Both the position numbers and the translations under genes were made by a program. This document shows positions 1 through 4,981 of a DNA stretch of 5,271 nt, in pieces; position 1 is the stretch's first letter; every line of letters begins with the position of its first letter. The notes under the pieces were generated by a model, which saw only the letters and a program-made list of their open reading frames with translations, did no database searches and was not told the DNA's origin. The DNA is from an uncultured Cellvibrio sp. (GTDB lineage: Bacteria > Pseudomonadota > Gammaproteobacteria > Pseudomonadales > Cellvibrionaceae). The stretch covers positions 1 through 5,271 of the forward strand of contig CAMLRJ010000286.1 of the NCBI GenBank assembly GCA_946482345.1. Reading direction: 5' to 3'.

Positions 1-105
1 AGCGCTATTTTAATGCTTAAAATAACGTTGCCAGCTTATTTTATTTCTGCGCTAATTATCACCTTCATATTTTATTACATCGGAAAAAATAAAAATCAAA
101 GCTAA
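1..105 (+). CDS. C-terminal end of an unidentified membrane protein (5'-truncated)
   Basis: An open frame runs from the first base to a TAA at 103-105 and gives 34 residues. A hydrophobic segment (about residues 8-27, rich in I, L, F, Y) is followed by a short charged tail ending GKNKNQS, the usual look of a last transmembrane helix with a positively charged cytoplasmic end. An internal ATG is present at 13-15, so a very short complete ORF cannot be formally excluded, but no good Shine-Dalgarno precedes it. The stop codon falls inside the sequence gctaac that begins the inverted repeat to its right. The family is not recognisable from so little sequence. The next genes (233-573) also encode small membrane proteins, but nothing shows they belong together. 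Confidence 0.5.
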   Translation, partial: SAILMLKITLPAYFISALIITFIFYYIGKNKNQS

Positions 106-211
106 CAATTTTTTCCAGTGACGTTTTTGCCTGCGTTTTTTGTGCATGGCTTTTGGTCATCTTTGCACTAAAATTCATTATAATAAAAACGCAACTGACG
201 AAGGCGTAAAC
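100..211. repeat. Long imperfect inverted repeat (attC-like in shape, non-canonical in sequence)
   Basis: The outer arm 113-128 (ttccagtgacgttttt) pairs with the reverse complement of 185-202 (ttcgtcagttgcgttttt), apart from a two-base bulge and one mismatch. The inner stem is gtgca 142-146 with tgcac 164-168 around a 17-base loop, and flanking T and A runs partly extend it. The extreme ends, gctaac (100-105) and gtaaac (206-211), are also roughly inverse. Starting at the stop codon of the preceding gene, the element has the size and bulged two-arm layout of an integron attC. The right end lacks the required GTTRRRY core, so it is recorded only as a repeat. It could also be a transcript-end structure or an AT-rich coincidence. 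Confidence 0.45.
179..184 (+). promoter_or_regulatory. Possible -10 box upstream of the small membrane genes
   Basis: The hexamer TATAAT is a perfect sigma-70 -10 consensus. Transcription would start near 191, about 40 bases before the ATG at 233. No convincing -35 lies at 16-18 bases spacing (155-161 reads ggtcatc), and there is no TGn extension. In such AT-rich sequence this is weak evidence. The box also lies inside the right arm of the inverted repeat. Confidence 0.2.
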
Positions 212-232
212 AAATATTGATGCGTTCCGATA

Positions 233-361
233 ATGAAAAATAACTATTTATATGGGTTTCTGTTTCTCTGTATTGTGACTATTGGAATTGCCTATGTGCC
301 AAGACCATACATAATATGTGGCGGCATCATAATTGAAAAGACCGAAGGGTTCGAGAAATGA
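233..361 (+). CDS. Small single-pass membrane protein, 42 aa, unknown function
   Basis: The ORF starts at ATG 233 and ends at TGA 359-361. The 42-residue product begins MKNNYLYGFLFLCIVTIGIA: a short polar start, then one hydrophobic helix (about residues 5-22), then VPRPYIICGG and a charged tail ending EKTEGFEK. No lipobox is seen. The stop overlaps the next start as ATGA (358-361), the classic arrangement for translational coupling, and this is the main reason to believe such a short gene. No clear Shine-Dalgarno precedes ATG 233 (upstream reads gcgttccgata), which lowers confidence. The family is not recognised. A small-membrane-protein pair could be an immunity pair or subunits of one complex, but this is inference only. 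Confidence 0.45.
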   Translation: MKNNYLYGFLFLCIVTIGIAYVPRPYIICGGIIIEKTEGFEK

Positions 362-573
362 TCGAATACTATAAAAAAGCATTGCCCATTGCTGCAGGTA
401 CGTTTTTGACTTTGCTATGTATAATTTCATTAATAGAATTTGTCCGTGGTGTTGATTTTCTTGATTTAAGTTACATCTGGGACGTCATACCGTATTTTAT
501 TACCTCATTAATATCAGGATTCATTGGGATTCCAATGTTCTTTTATGGCCTAGAGAAAGTGGGTGATAAATGA
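358..573 (+). CDS. Small two-helix membrane protein, 71 aa, unknown function
   Basis: The 71-residue protein has two predicted transmembrane helices, about residues 9-28 and 44-64, joined by an acidic linker (residues 31-43, GVDFLDLSYIWDV). A short lysine-containing tail ends GLEKVGDK. A purine-rich stretch (gaaggg, 344-349) lies about eight bases before the ATG, inside the upstream gene. The ATG overlaps that gene's TGA in an ATGA junction, so the two are probably co-translated. Base composition is very AT-rich: 421-480 has 17 G+C in 60. The family is not recognised. Small paired membrane proteins like this occur as orphan immunity genes and as accessory or cassette genes, but no specific role can be read from the sequence. 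Confidence 0.6.
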   Translation: MIEYYKKALPIAAGTFLTLLCIISLIEFVRGVDFLDLSYIWDVIPYFITSLISGFIGIPMFFYGLEKVGDK

Positions 574-584
574 CTAATGCTCAG

Positions 585-620
585 CACCACGGCGAAAGCT
601 GGGCCGGCTTGGCTTTGGTG
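585..620 (+). repeat. Hairpin abutting the acetyltransferase ribosome binding site
   Basis: CACCA (585-589) pairs with TGGTG (616-620), and AAGC (596-599) pairs with GCTT (607-610), closing a seven-base loop. A GC/GC step lies between them with small internal bulges. The 3' arm runs straight into the GGAGG at 621-625 that serves the acetyltransferase ATG at 640. There is no T-run, so it is not a simple intrinsic terminator. It could modulate initiation or be the remnant of a recombination site. Confidence 0.35.
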
Positions 621-639
621 GGAGGGATCAAGAACCACA

Positions 640-1134
640 ATGATTGAACTTAGAGAATTCAAAATCGAAGATGAGGAGCTTCTAGTCTGTTATCTCAACA
701 CAGAGTCTGTTACGAAGTTTATATCTGCAAAATTGCCGCAGCCTTATACAAAAGAAGCTGCCGCATGGTGGGTAAGCACGGGTAGTAAAATTGGAATCGT
801 TAAAGCCATAACAAAAAATGGCGAATTAATCGGTTCGATAAGCGCCATTGTTGGGGAGTTTGAAAGGCAAAAATCTGCTGAAATTGGTTATTGGATTGCA
901 CAGCCTTTTTGGGGGCAAGGTTTTGCTTCGCAAGCTCTAGCTGAATTTTCAAAAGCGATATTTCAGAACACGGAAGTAGTTAGGTTATATGCTCCTGTTT
1001 TTGAGGGAAATGCAGCCTCTGCTAGAGTTTTAGCAAAGTGTGGCTTTAAGTTGGAGGCTGTATTGGAAAAGGCCATATATAAAAACGGTTTATTTTATAA
1101 TGAGCATCACTACGCGCTTATTCGGTCAGAATAA
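640..1134 (+). CDS. GNAT-family N-acetyltransferase, RimJ/RimL-like (164 aa)
   Basis: This protein probably transfers an acetyl group from acetyl-CoA to an amine, either a protein N-terminus or a small molecule. The substrate cannot be read from the sequence. It has the one-domain RimJ/RimL layout and a normal length: N-terminal strand IELREFKIEDEELL, the central motif EIGYWIAQPFWGQGFASQAL (residues 81-100) carrying the pyrophosphate-binding loop WGQGFA, and the C-terminal motif GNAASARVLAKCGFKLEAVL (123-142), where the NxxSxxVLxKxGF signature is intact. ATG 640 is chosen because homologues begin at MIELRE and a GGAGG lies at 621-625. The 14-base spacing is long, and the in-frame extension back to ATG 577 is low-complexity read-through across a hairpin. 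Lone GNATs are frequent in cassette arrays and islands, often as drug- or toxin-modifying enzymes, but nothing here identifies a drug. Confidence 0.88.
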   Translation: MIELREFKIEDEELLVCYLNTESVTKFISAKLPQPYTKEAAAWWVSTGSKIGIVKAITKNGELIGSISAIVGEFERQKSAEIGYWIAQPFWGQGFASQALAEFSKAIFQNTEVVRLYAPVFEGNAASARVLAKCGFKLEAVLEKAIYKNGLFYNEHHYALIRSE

Positions 1135-1138
1135 AATG

Positions 1139-1264
1139 TTCCAACGCCGTTCCGACGCTTCGCATCTTCATTCAACAGTTTGCAATCTGCTCATTTTTGC
1201 GAATTGCTGAGCAAAGTTTATTATGAGGCGCTACTTACAATCCGCAGATGAACGCAACGCTAGG
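1139..1264. repeat. Spacer with nested inverted repeats after the acetyltransferase gene
   Basis: The gap 1135-1278 has no gene. Near its centre are alternative pairings: GCAAT 1182-1186 with ATTGC 1203-1207, GCTCA 1189-1193 with TGAGC 1208-1212, and TTTGC 1179-1183 with GCAAA 1211-1215. At the outer edges ccaacgccgttc (1141-1152) loosely matches the complement of 1250-1264 (gaacgcaacgctagg), with gaps. The left edge ttccaac just after the stop recalls half of an attC core, but the right edge gctagga is not GTTRRRY. No terminator T-run or convincing promoter was seen. Confidence 0.3.
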
Positions 1265-1278
1265 AGAGCAAGAAATTC

Positions 1279-1872
1279 ATGAAAAGATACTTAAAATTCA
1301 TATTTTTTCTATTAATGTCTATTACCTACATATCTTCAGGGTTAGTTGCTGCCGAAAACAGCTCAAAAACACTCGAAACTGTTTTTAATGAAGATCAGAA
1401 AGACAGAAAAGCAATGAGCAGCGGGGAAGCTTACGACTGGGAATCTATTGCTTACAGAGATGAAGAAAGGGAAAAGATAGTTCGAAACCTTATTGAGGAA
1501 GGAAAGCTTCAATCTGGAGAAGACTTCTATCATGCGGCAATGATTTTGCAACATGGTACTAGCCCTGAAGATCAACTCCTGGCACATGATCTATGTGTTA
1601 TAGCAATAAGTAAAGGGGAGAGTAGAGCTAAATGGCTTGCAGCTGCAAGCCTTGATAGATATTTGACCGGAATCGGCAGGGATCAGCGATATGGAACCCA
1701 ATTTTTAAGTGACAGGTCGTTTAATCCTCCTCGTCTCGCACCTATCGATGAAGAATTTCCTGATACCCTAAGAATCGAAATGAATGTGCCCACACTTAAG
1801 GAAGCTAAAGAAACCGAAAAGAAAAGGATAAAGGCATTCCACGAAAATCGCAGTTCAGGAAAAGAAAAATGA
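1279..1872 (+). CDS. Exported protein of unknown function, DUF6624-like (197 aa)
   Basis: An N-terminal signal peptide (MKRYLKFIFFLLMSITYISSG, cleavage probably around the LVAAEN region, residues 22-26) points to the periplasm or outside. The mature part is helical and charged. Residues 84-93 read YHAAMILQHG, 100-113 LLAHDLCVIAISKG, and 118-142 carry AKWLAAASLDRYLTGIGRDQRYGTQF as separate conserved-looking blocks. The xxxxGRxQxYGTQ ending is, from memory, typical of DUF6624-type proteins, which have no known activity. The C-terminus (171-197) is a lysine/glutamate-rich tail. A strong AGGAGAG (1262-1268) precedes ATG 1279 by 10 bases. It stands alone, with structured non-coding spacers on both sides. 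The name is a motif-memory call. The protein resembles helical-repeat scaffolds, but no catalytic residues can be proposed. Confidence 0.75.
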   Translation: MKRYLKFIFFLLMSITYISSGLVAAENSSKTLETVFNEDQKDRKAMSSGEAYDWESIAYRDEEREKIVRNLIEEGKLQSGEDFYHAAMILQHGTSPEDQLLAHDLCVIAISKGESRAKWLAAASLDRYLTGIGRDQRYGTQFLSDRSFNPPRLAPIDEEFPDTLRIEMNVPTLKEAKETEKKRIKAFHENRSSGKEK

Positions 1873-1901
1873 AATCTCCTAACCAAGTGCAGCACCATGC
1901 A

Positions 1902-1954
1902 GCATACGGGCGCCGGACGCTTGCAAGCTCGCGCTGGCGTGTGCGATTTTATGC
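1902..1954. repeat. GC-rich bulged stem-loop in the spacer before the NTF2-like gene
   Basis: Three nested pairings share one centre: GCATA 1902-1906 with TATGC 1950-1954, CGCC 1911-1914 with GGCG 1936-1939, and the perfect palindrome gcttgcaagc at 1919-1928. Unpaired bases between them are unequal on the two sides. No T-run follows, so an intrinsic terminator is unlikely. A tcctaac at 1877-1883, shortly after the upstream stop, resembles the left core of an attC, but no matching GTTRRRY follows on the right. Confidence 0.4.
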
Positions 1955-1959
1955 GACAA

Positions 1960-1984
1960 ATCAGATTCTCCTGTCGATTCTGAT
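1960..1984. repeat. Short inverted repeat ATCAGA...TCTGAT
   Basis: ATCAGA (1960-1965) and TCTGAT (1979-1984) are perfect inverse copies 13 bases apart. The site lies 56 bases before the NTF2-like start codon. A second overlapping pair, GTCGA 1973-1977 with TCGAC near 1994-1998, is also present. It could be an operator-like site or the edge of a recombination remnant. No regulator gene is visible in the window. Confidence 0.25.
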
Positions 1985-2040
1985 CTCCTCAATTCGACTA
2001 ATCATTGCCTATCCTGGTAAGTGAATCTGGAGAACTGGAC

Positions 2041-2484
2041 ATGAATACCAATGCCGATATAGAAGCCATCAAAAGTCTGATTGCTGCGCGCGAGACAGCC
2101 ATCGCCAACGCAGACGCTGAAGCTGCCATCGAACCGTTTGCGCGTGACGTTGTGGTCTACGACCTACAGCCGCCGCTTGCTTTCGCTGGAGCCGATGCGC
2201 GCGATGCTGAGGAGCTGCGTGCCTGGCTGAAAACCTGGAGGGAACCGGGGCCTCGGGTCGAGTTTCGTGAGTCGCGGATTCTCATCAATGGCGACCTTGG
2301 CATCGCTTATGGTCTCAGCCACATGTGTGGGGAAAAGATTGGCGAAGGCGCGGTTGAACTGTGGTTCCGTACTACCCTTGTCTTCAAGCGCTCCTATGAC
2401 GGCTGGATGATCGTCCACGAGCACAACTCTGTGCCGATGAAGATGGATGGCAGTGGCCTTGCTGCCGTCGATTTGAAACCTTGA
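2041..2484 (+). CDS. SnoaL/NTF2-like domain protein (147 aa)
   Basis: This is a single NTF2-like cone-shaped domain of the SnoaL/YybH (ketosteroid-isomerase-related) type, presumably cytoplasmic and a small-molecule binder or enzyme of unknown substrate. Visible family features are the N-terminal helix IEAIKSLIAARETAIANADA (residues 7-26), then RDVVVYDLQPPL (35-46) for the 'F..DvvvyDl.PPL' block, then ELWFRTTLVFKR (106-117). The ending is GWMIVHEHNSVPM (121-133) followed by LDLKP-like VDLKP, a C-terminus shared by many close relatives. ATG 2041 is chosen for the GGAG at 2029-2032 with 8-base spacing; an earlier in-frame ATG at 2005 has no such site. G+C is strikingly high (113 of 180 at 2101-2280) compared with all neighbours, which suggests a separate origin. 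There are no partners nearby. Confidence 0.85.
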   Translation: MNTNADIEAIKSLIAARETAIANADAEAAIEPFARDVVVYDLQPPLAFAGADARDAEELRAWLKTWREPGPRVEFRESRILINGDLGIAYGLSHMCGEKIGEGAVELWFRTTLVFKRSYDGWMIVHEHNSVPMKMDGSGLAAVDLKP

Positions 2485-2573
2485 TGATGGGAAGGAATGT
2501 ATCACTCCCCAAGAAAAATAGGCGCCTCGCGATTGCGCCAGAGAGGCAGATGCCTTTACCACCTAATAAATAG
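2484..2573 (+). CDS. Possible 29-aa basic peptide coupled to the NTF2-like gene
   Basis: The stop of the NTF2-like gene overlaps a start codon as TGATG (2482-2486). The frame then runs to TAG 2571-2573 and encodes a basic, proline-rich peptide that starts MMGRNVSLPKKNRRLAIAPE. The stop-start overlap permits reinitiation without its own Shine-Dalgarno, and none is seen. The stop codon lies in the taggt that would serve as ribosome binding site for the gene at 2581. Length and composition alone cannot prove expression, and no family is recognised. The same interval contains a small GGCGC...GCGCC hairpin (2521-2539), so it may be simply a spacer. Confidence 0.2.
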   Translation: MMGRNVSLPKKNRRLAIAPERQMPLPPNK

Positions 2574-2580
2574 GTCGAAA

Positions 2581-3801
2581 ATGAAATGGATATACACGGC
2601 AATACTGATTTTTGCGATTCCTTTTTTTCTTCCAGGCAAATCTTTTGCATTACAGTACGAGCTATTGATCAATAGCTCCGCTCCAACGACGGGTACTATT
2701 CGACTCAGTTTTGAAGATGCTCTCCATACTGAAACCCGTTTGATTTCCAGGCAGTTAAAAGAATCAAACATCAAGAATCCAATTTGTAGCACATCGGGCA
2801 AAACGTTATCGCGCGAGGATGATGGTGGATGGATGGTACCTGCCGGCTGTTCAGAGATTATCTGGGGCATACAATTTATTGAAGTGGATCGCCCGAACCA
2901 TGATGTTTCTGCCCAAGAAAATCTTTACTATCCGGGAAAGTGGTGGCTGTTTTCCGAGTGGGGAAATCTCCTGCGTTTGGCTTCGAATACGGCTGAATCT
3001 GAAATTTGTACAAAAGACCGAGCAATATGTCGGCATGTACCATCATCCAAAGAAGCGCCGCTGTTGATGCTTGTTGGTGAGCCCAGCAAACAGGTAACTT
3101 CCGGAGAAACGTCATTCAATTTTTTTTCTGGCCATTTACCTGAGGCCTTTGACATTAAGAATCTCTATGGATCTTATGAACAACAGTTATCCTACCTGCA
3201 AAAAGTCATCACTCCTGTTAACCCCTCGACACCTCCACAAATGGTTGACGTGTTAGTACTGGGAATTGATGCTTCCTTAGGCGTGATTGGAGGAGCAGCA
3301 GGAAAAGACGCTTACTTGGCAAATATCGCTGTAAATGAACGAGGGGTGATTTCATCAGACCTTATAAAGTATTTGTGGGTAACTGGTCACGAGATGGCAC
3401 ACATGTTAGGCCTGGGAACCGAGGCGCTTTGGGCTTCCGAGAGTCTGGCTCATTACTACGGATTTAAATCTCTTGGAGAAGATAAACTCGCTTCACAGAT
3501 CTTCAAGCAGATGGCGGGCGAAATGAGTCAGATAGGCTTATTGAAAGCTCAGCGGCTTGTAGCGCAGGGCGAAGGACAGCATTATGCACAGTTCTATATG
3601 AAGGGAGCAGCGTTTTGGAAGGATTTAGACGAAGAGATTATTGGCGTAACGCGAAGTCAAAAGAGTTTGGATGACTACCTTTCTTTACTTATAAATGGTC
3701 GTTTCGGTACGAACGGCGAGCTTCCGTCTGAGTTTTTGCAGGCTATGGTTGATGTAATTGGCCAAGAGAAAATGAATCGTCTGCTTCTTGAGTATTTTTA
3801 G
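2581..3801 (+). CDS. Exported putative zinc metallopeptidase, gluzincin-type HExxH...E (406 aa)
   Basis: A signal peptide MKWIYTAILIFAIPFFLPGK with cleavage likely after KSFA (residue 23) exports the protein. The N-terminal half (about 24-225) is probably beta-rich and carries scattered cysteines (around residues 64-84 and 140-146). Residues 267-274 read VTGHEMAH: His270 and His274 fit zinc ligands and Glu271 the catalytic base. LWASESLAHYYG follows, with Glu287 as the likely third ligand, matching the 'LWLxEGxAxYY' block of M1/M61 peptidases. A GVIGGAAGKDAYLANIAV segment (from about 234) precedes it, as in M61-like proteins. The spacer between His274 and Glu287 is 12 residues, shorter than the 18 usual in M1. 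ATG 2581 is chosen because the signal peptide starts there; an upstream frame to 2497 would bury it. A weak taggt (2571-2575) is the binding site. Substrate unknown; peptidase activity is inferred. Confidence 0.75.
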   Translation: MKWIYTAILIFAIPFFLPGKSFALQYELLINSSAPTTGTIRLSFEDALHTETRLISRQLKESNIKNPICSTSGKTLSREDDGGWMVPAGCSEIIWGIQFIEVDRPNHDVSAQENLYYPGKWWLFSEWGNLLRLASNTAESEICTKDRAICRHVPSSKEAPLLMLVGEPSKQVTSGETSFNFFSGHLPEAFDIKNLYGSYEQQLSYLQKVITPVNPSTPPQMVDVLVLGIDASLGVIGGAAGKDAYLANIAVNERGVISSDLIKYLWVTGHEMAHMLGLGTEALWASESLAHYYGFKSLGEDKLASQIFKQMAGEMSQIGLLKAQRLVAQGEGQHYAQFYMKGAAFWKDLDEEIIGVTRSQKSLDDYLSLLINGRFGTNGELPSEFLQAMVDVIGQEKMNRLLLEYF

Positions 3802-3930
3802 ATCATACCCGGGCATCATTGAGAATATATTAAATTCACTTCGAAGCTTAAATGGATTGCGGGTCACATGGAAAAAGTTACTGACGCAAAGAATTGCTTA
3901 ACCAAGGCACAATATAGCAGTAGGAAACTT

Positions 3931-4383
3931 ATGAGTATTGCGGAGATAATCACGGCCTGCACCGCTATTGCGGCACTTCTTTTAGCAGCGTATCAACCCT
4001 ATGAAAACCGAAAGCACAACAGAATTTTATTAAAACCATGCCTCACGCAGCACAGGCAAATTGTTAATCGAAAGGCTTTAAAGGTAACAATCCAGAATGT
4101 TGGGCTAGGCCCGGCCGAAATACTAAGCTTCAAATATGAGGTTAATGGAAATTTTTATGATGATCTTTCTCTAGCAATTAAAGATTCTCCTATGCCAATA
4201 CATGTAAAATCTTTAAGTGCTTTCTCGGCCAAACCAGGGGCAGTCATTCCAGCTACAAGGAGGTGGTTCTATATGAAGCGGAGTTTATTGATATTGCTCA
4301 TTTTGAGGAAATTGAAAAGGCTATTGATGTGAATGTTGATATTAAATATGCATCATTTTTTTGGGGAAGAGTTTGATTTATAA
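3931..4383 (+). pseudogene. Membrane-anchored 'HNR / N-G-GPA' family protein, broken by two compensating frameshifts
   Basis: From ATG 3931 (tagga 8 bases upstream) the product has an N-terminal transmembrane helix (about residues 4-21), then NRKHNRILLKPCL (26-38), then IQNVGLGPAEILSFKYEVNG (54-73). This pattern is common in proteobacterial proteins of unknown function that start with one helix and carry 'HNRLsvrP.L' and 'N.GlGPA.i'. After VIPAT (residue 109, base 4257) frame 0 turns into implausible sequence and stops at 4330-4332. The family-like sequence continues in the -1 frame as KEVVLYEAEFIDIAHF, reaching VDIKYASFF. Dropping one T from the seven-T run 4356-4362 returns to frame 0 and gives GEEFDL and TAA 4381-4383. 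The repaired protein is 150 aa, a normal length. An upstream in-frame ATG at 3868 has a poorer ribosome site. The cause could be true decay or two sequencing errors. Confidence 0.72.
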
Positions 4384-4384
4384 T
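4379..4384 (+). promoter_or_regulatory. Possible -10 box for the toxin-antitoxin unit
   Basis: A perfect TATAAT lies at the stop of the broken gene, about 105 bases before the toxin ATG. At 16-17 bases upstream there is only a T-run (4356-4362), a poor -35. A promoter somewhere in 4384-4489 is expected for this unit. An ATTC-AT-CGGG (4408-4417) / CCCGAAT (4439-4445) imperfect inverted repeat lies downstream and could be an operator, but support is weak. Confidence 0.2.
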
Positions 4385-4489
4385 TTCATGCCATAAAAAG
4401 TATCTCGATTCATCGGGTTTGTATGAAAAAAGCTGGGTCCCGAATGCAAATTTGAGTTTAACTAGTGGTATAAAAATCGAGGGATTAAA

Positions 4490-4981
4490 ATGGAAGAGCT
4501 GTACCAGTTTAAATGTCTTATCGATTTGAGGGAAATAATCAATCAGCTTGATGGTTATTACGCAAGACCAACTGAAAGTGGAGCGCATCCGACATTATAT
4601 GCAGATAGAGCCGAAGGTCCTTATAGGACTGTAATGGGAATCAGGGTTTGTGATTATAAGCTTTCGATTGATGGAAAGTGGGTTCTGCCCGACGATCAAA
4701 TGGGCTTGTCGTTTTCTTCCACGTGGCAGCATCTTAAAAGCGCTTACAAAATGGTATCTCGTGTGAGCGGTGGAAAGCAGGTAGATGTTTTTTGGGTATT
4801 GTCCGGCGCTGATATACCAGCGGGTATGTCTTTTCAGCCTGACAAGCGCCCATCCAGCTCAGCGAAAGGTCATTATTTGTTAACGGTTAATGAAAGAATG
4901 AAAATAAGTACTTTGGTTGAAAAATTAAAATGGATCTCAGATCGCATGTCTGTTATACGGGCTGGAGGAAAAGTTCTATGA
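4490..4981 (+). CDS. Tse2-like putative ADP-ribosyltransferase-fold toxin (163 aa)
   Basis: The C-terminal two thirds follow the pattern remembered for the Tse2 toxin family, whose fold relates to ADP-ribosyltransferases and whose members poison the cytoplasm: DGKWVLPDD (residues 61-69), MGLSFSSTW (71-79), VDVFWVLSGADIPAGMSFQPD (98-118 region) and GHYLLTV (127-133), then a helix with Met137. In Pseudomonas aeruginosa Tse2 the corresponding stretches are FVIPDGTDIPPDLKVKQD and THYTIMP, a recognisable partial match. Length is close to Tse2 (158 aa). No signal peptide, PAAR, Hcp, VgrG or MIX-type domain is present, so it looks stand-alone. GAGGG (4479-4483) sits 6 bases before the ATG. The gene overlaps the next one by four bases (ATGA), typical of a toxin with its antidote. 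The catalytic mechanism and target are not shown by the sequence; a non-toxic relative is possible. Confidence 0.58.
   Translation: MEELYQFKCLIDLREIINQLDGYYARPTESGAHPTLYADRAEGPYRTVMGIRVCDYKLSIDGKWVLPDDQMGLSFSSTWQHLKSAYKMVSRVSGGKQVDVFWVLSGADIPAGMSFQPDKRPSSSAKGHYLLTVNERMKISTLVEKLKWISDRMSVIRAGGKVL

Noticed and set aside
577..639. N-terminal extension of the acetyltransferase from ATG 577
   Set aside because: The extension crosses a hairpin, has no homologue-like sequence and no ribosome site; the family start is at 640.
223..1155. Shared octamer cgttccga at 223-230 and 1148-1155 as a repeat family
   Set aside because: Eight bases without extended flanking similarity is expected by chance in a window this size.
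1911..1939. Intrinsic terminator for the DUF6624-like gene
   Set aside because: The stem is GC-rich but bulged, and the next bases (tgtgcgatttt) hold no adjacent T-run.
100..1984. Canonical integron attC sites in the intergenic gaps
   Set aside because: Left-core-like motifs and inverted repeats exist, but no gap contains a right core GTTRRRY paired with RYYYAAC, and no integrase is seen. Kept only as a hypothesis.
2497..2580. Start of the peptidase gene at ATG 2497
   Set aside because: It would place 28 basic residues before a clear signal peptide that begins at 2581.
2164..2650. Minus-strand open frames opposite the NTF2-like gene and the start of the peptidase gene
   Set aside because: They are opposite well-supported + strand genes, have no family-like sequence, and are favoured by the high GC of that stretch.
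3868..3930. Start of the frameshifted gene at ATG 3868
   Set aside because: Relatives start just before the transmembrane helix, and ATG 3931 has the better ribosome site (tagga).
4456..4462. GTTTAAC matching the attC left core RYYYAAC
   Set aside because: It lies 28 bases before the toxin start and has no inverse partner within attC distance in non-coding sequence.
4384..4489. Continuation of the broken gene past 4383 in another frame (SSGLYEKSWVPN...)
   Set aside because: It would need to read through stops; the GEEFDL ending at 4383 already matches the remembered family C-terminus. The frame is protein-like only by chance as far as can be judged.
4298..4588. Minus-strand 96-codon frame spanning the broken gene end and the toxin start
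   Set aside because: It covers two + strand coding regions, shows no recognisable motif and lacks a convincing ribosome site.
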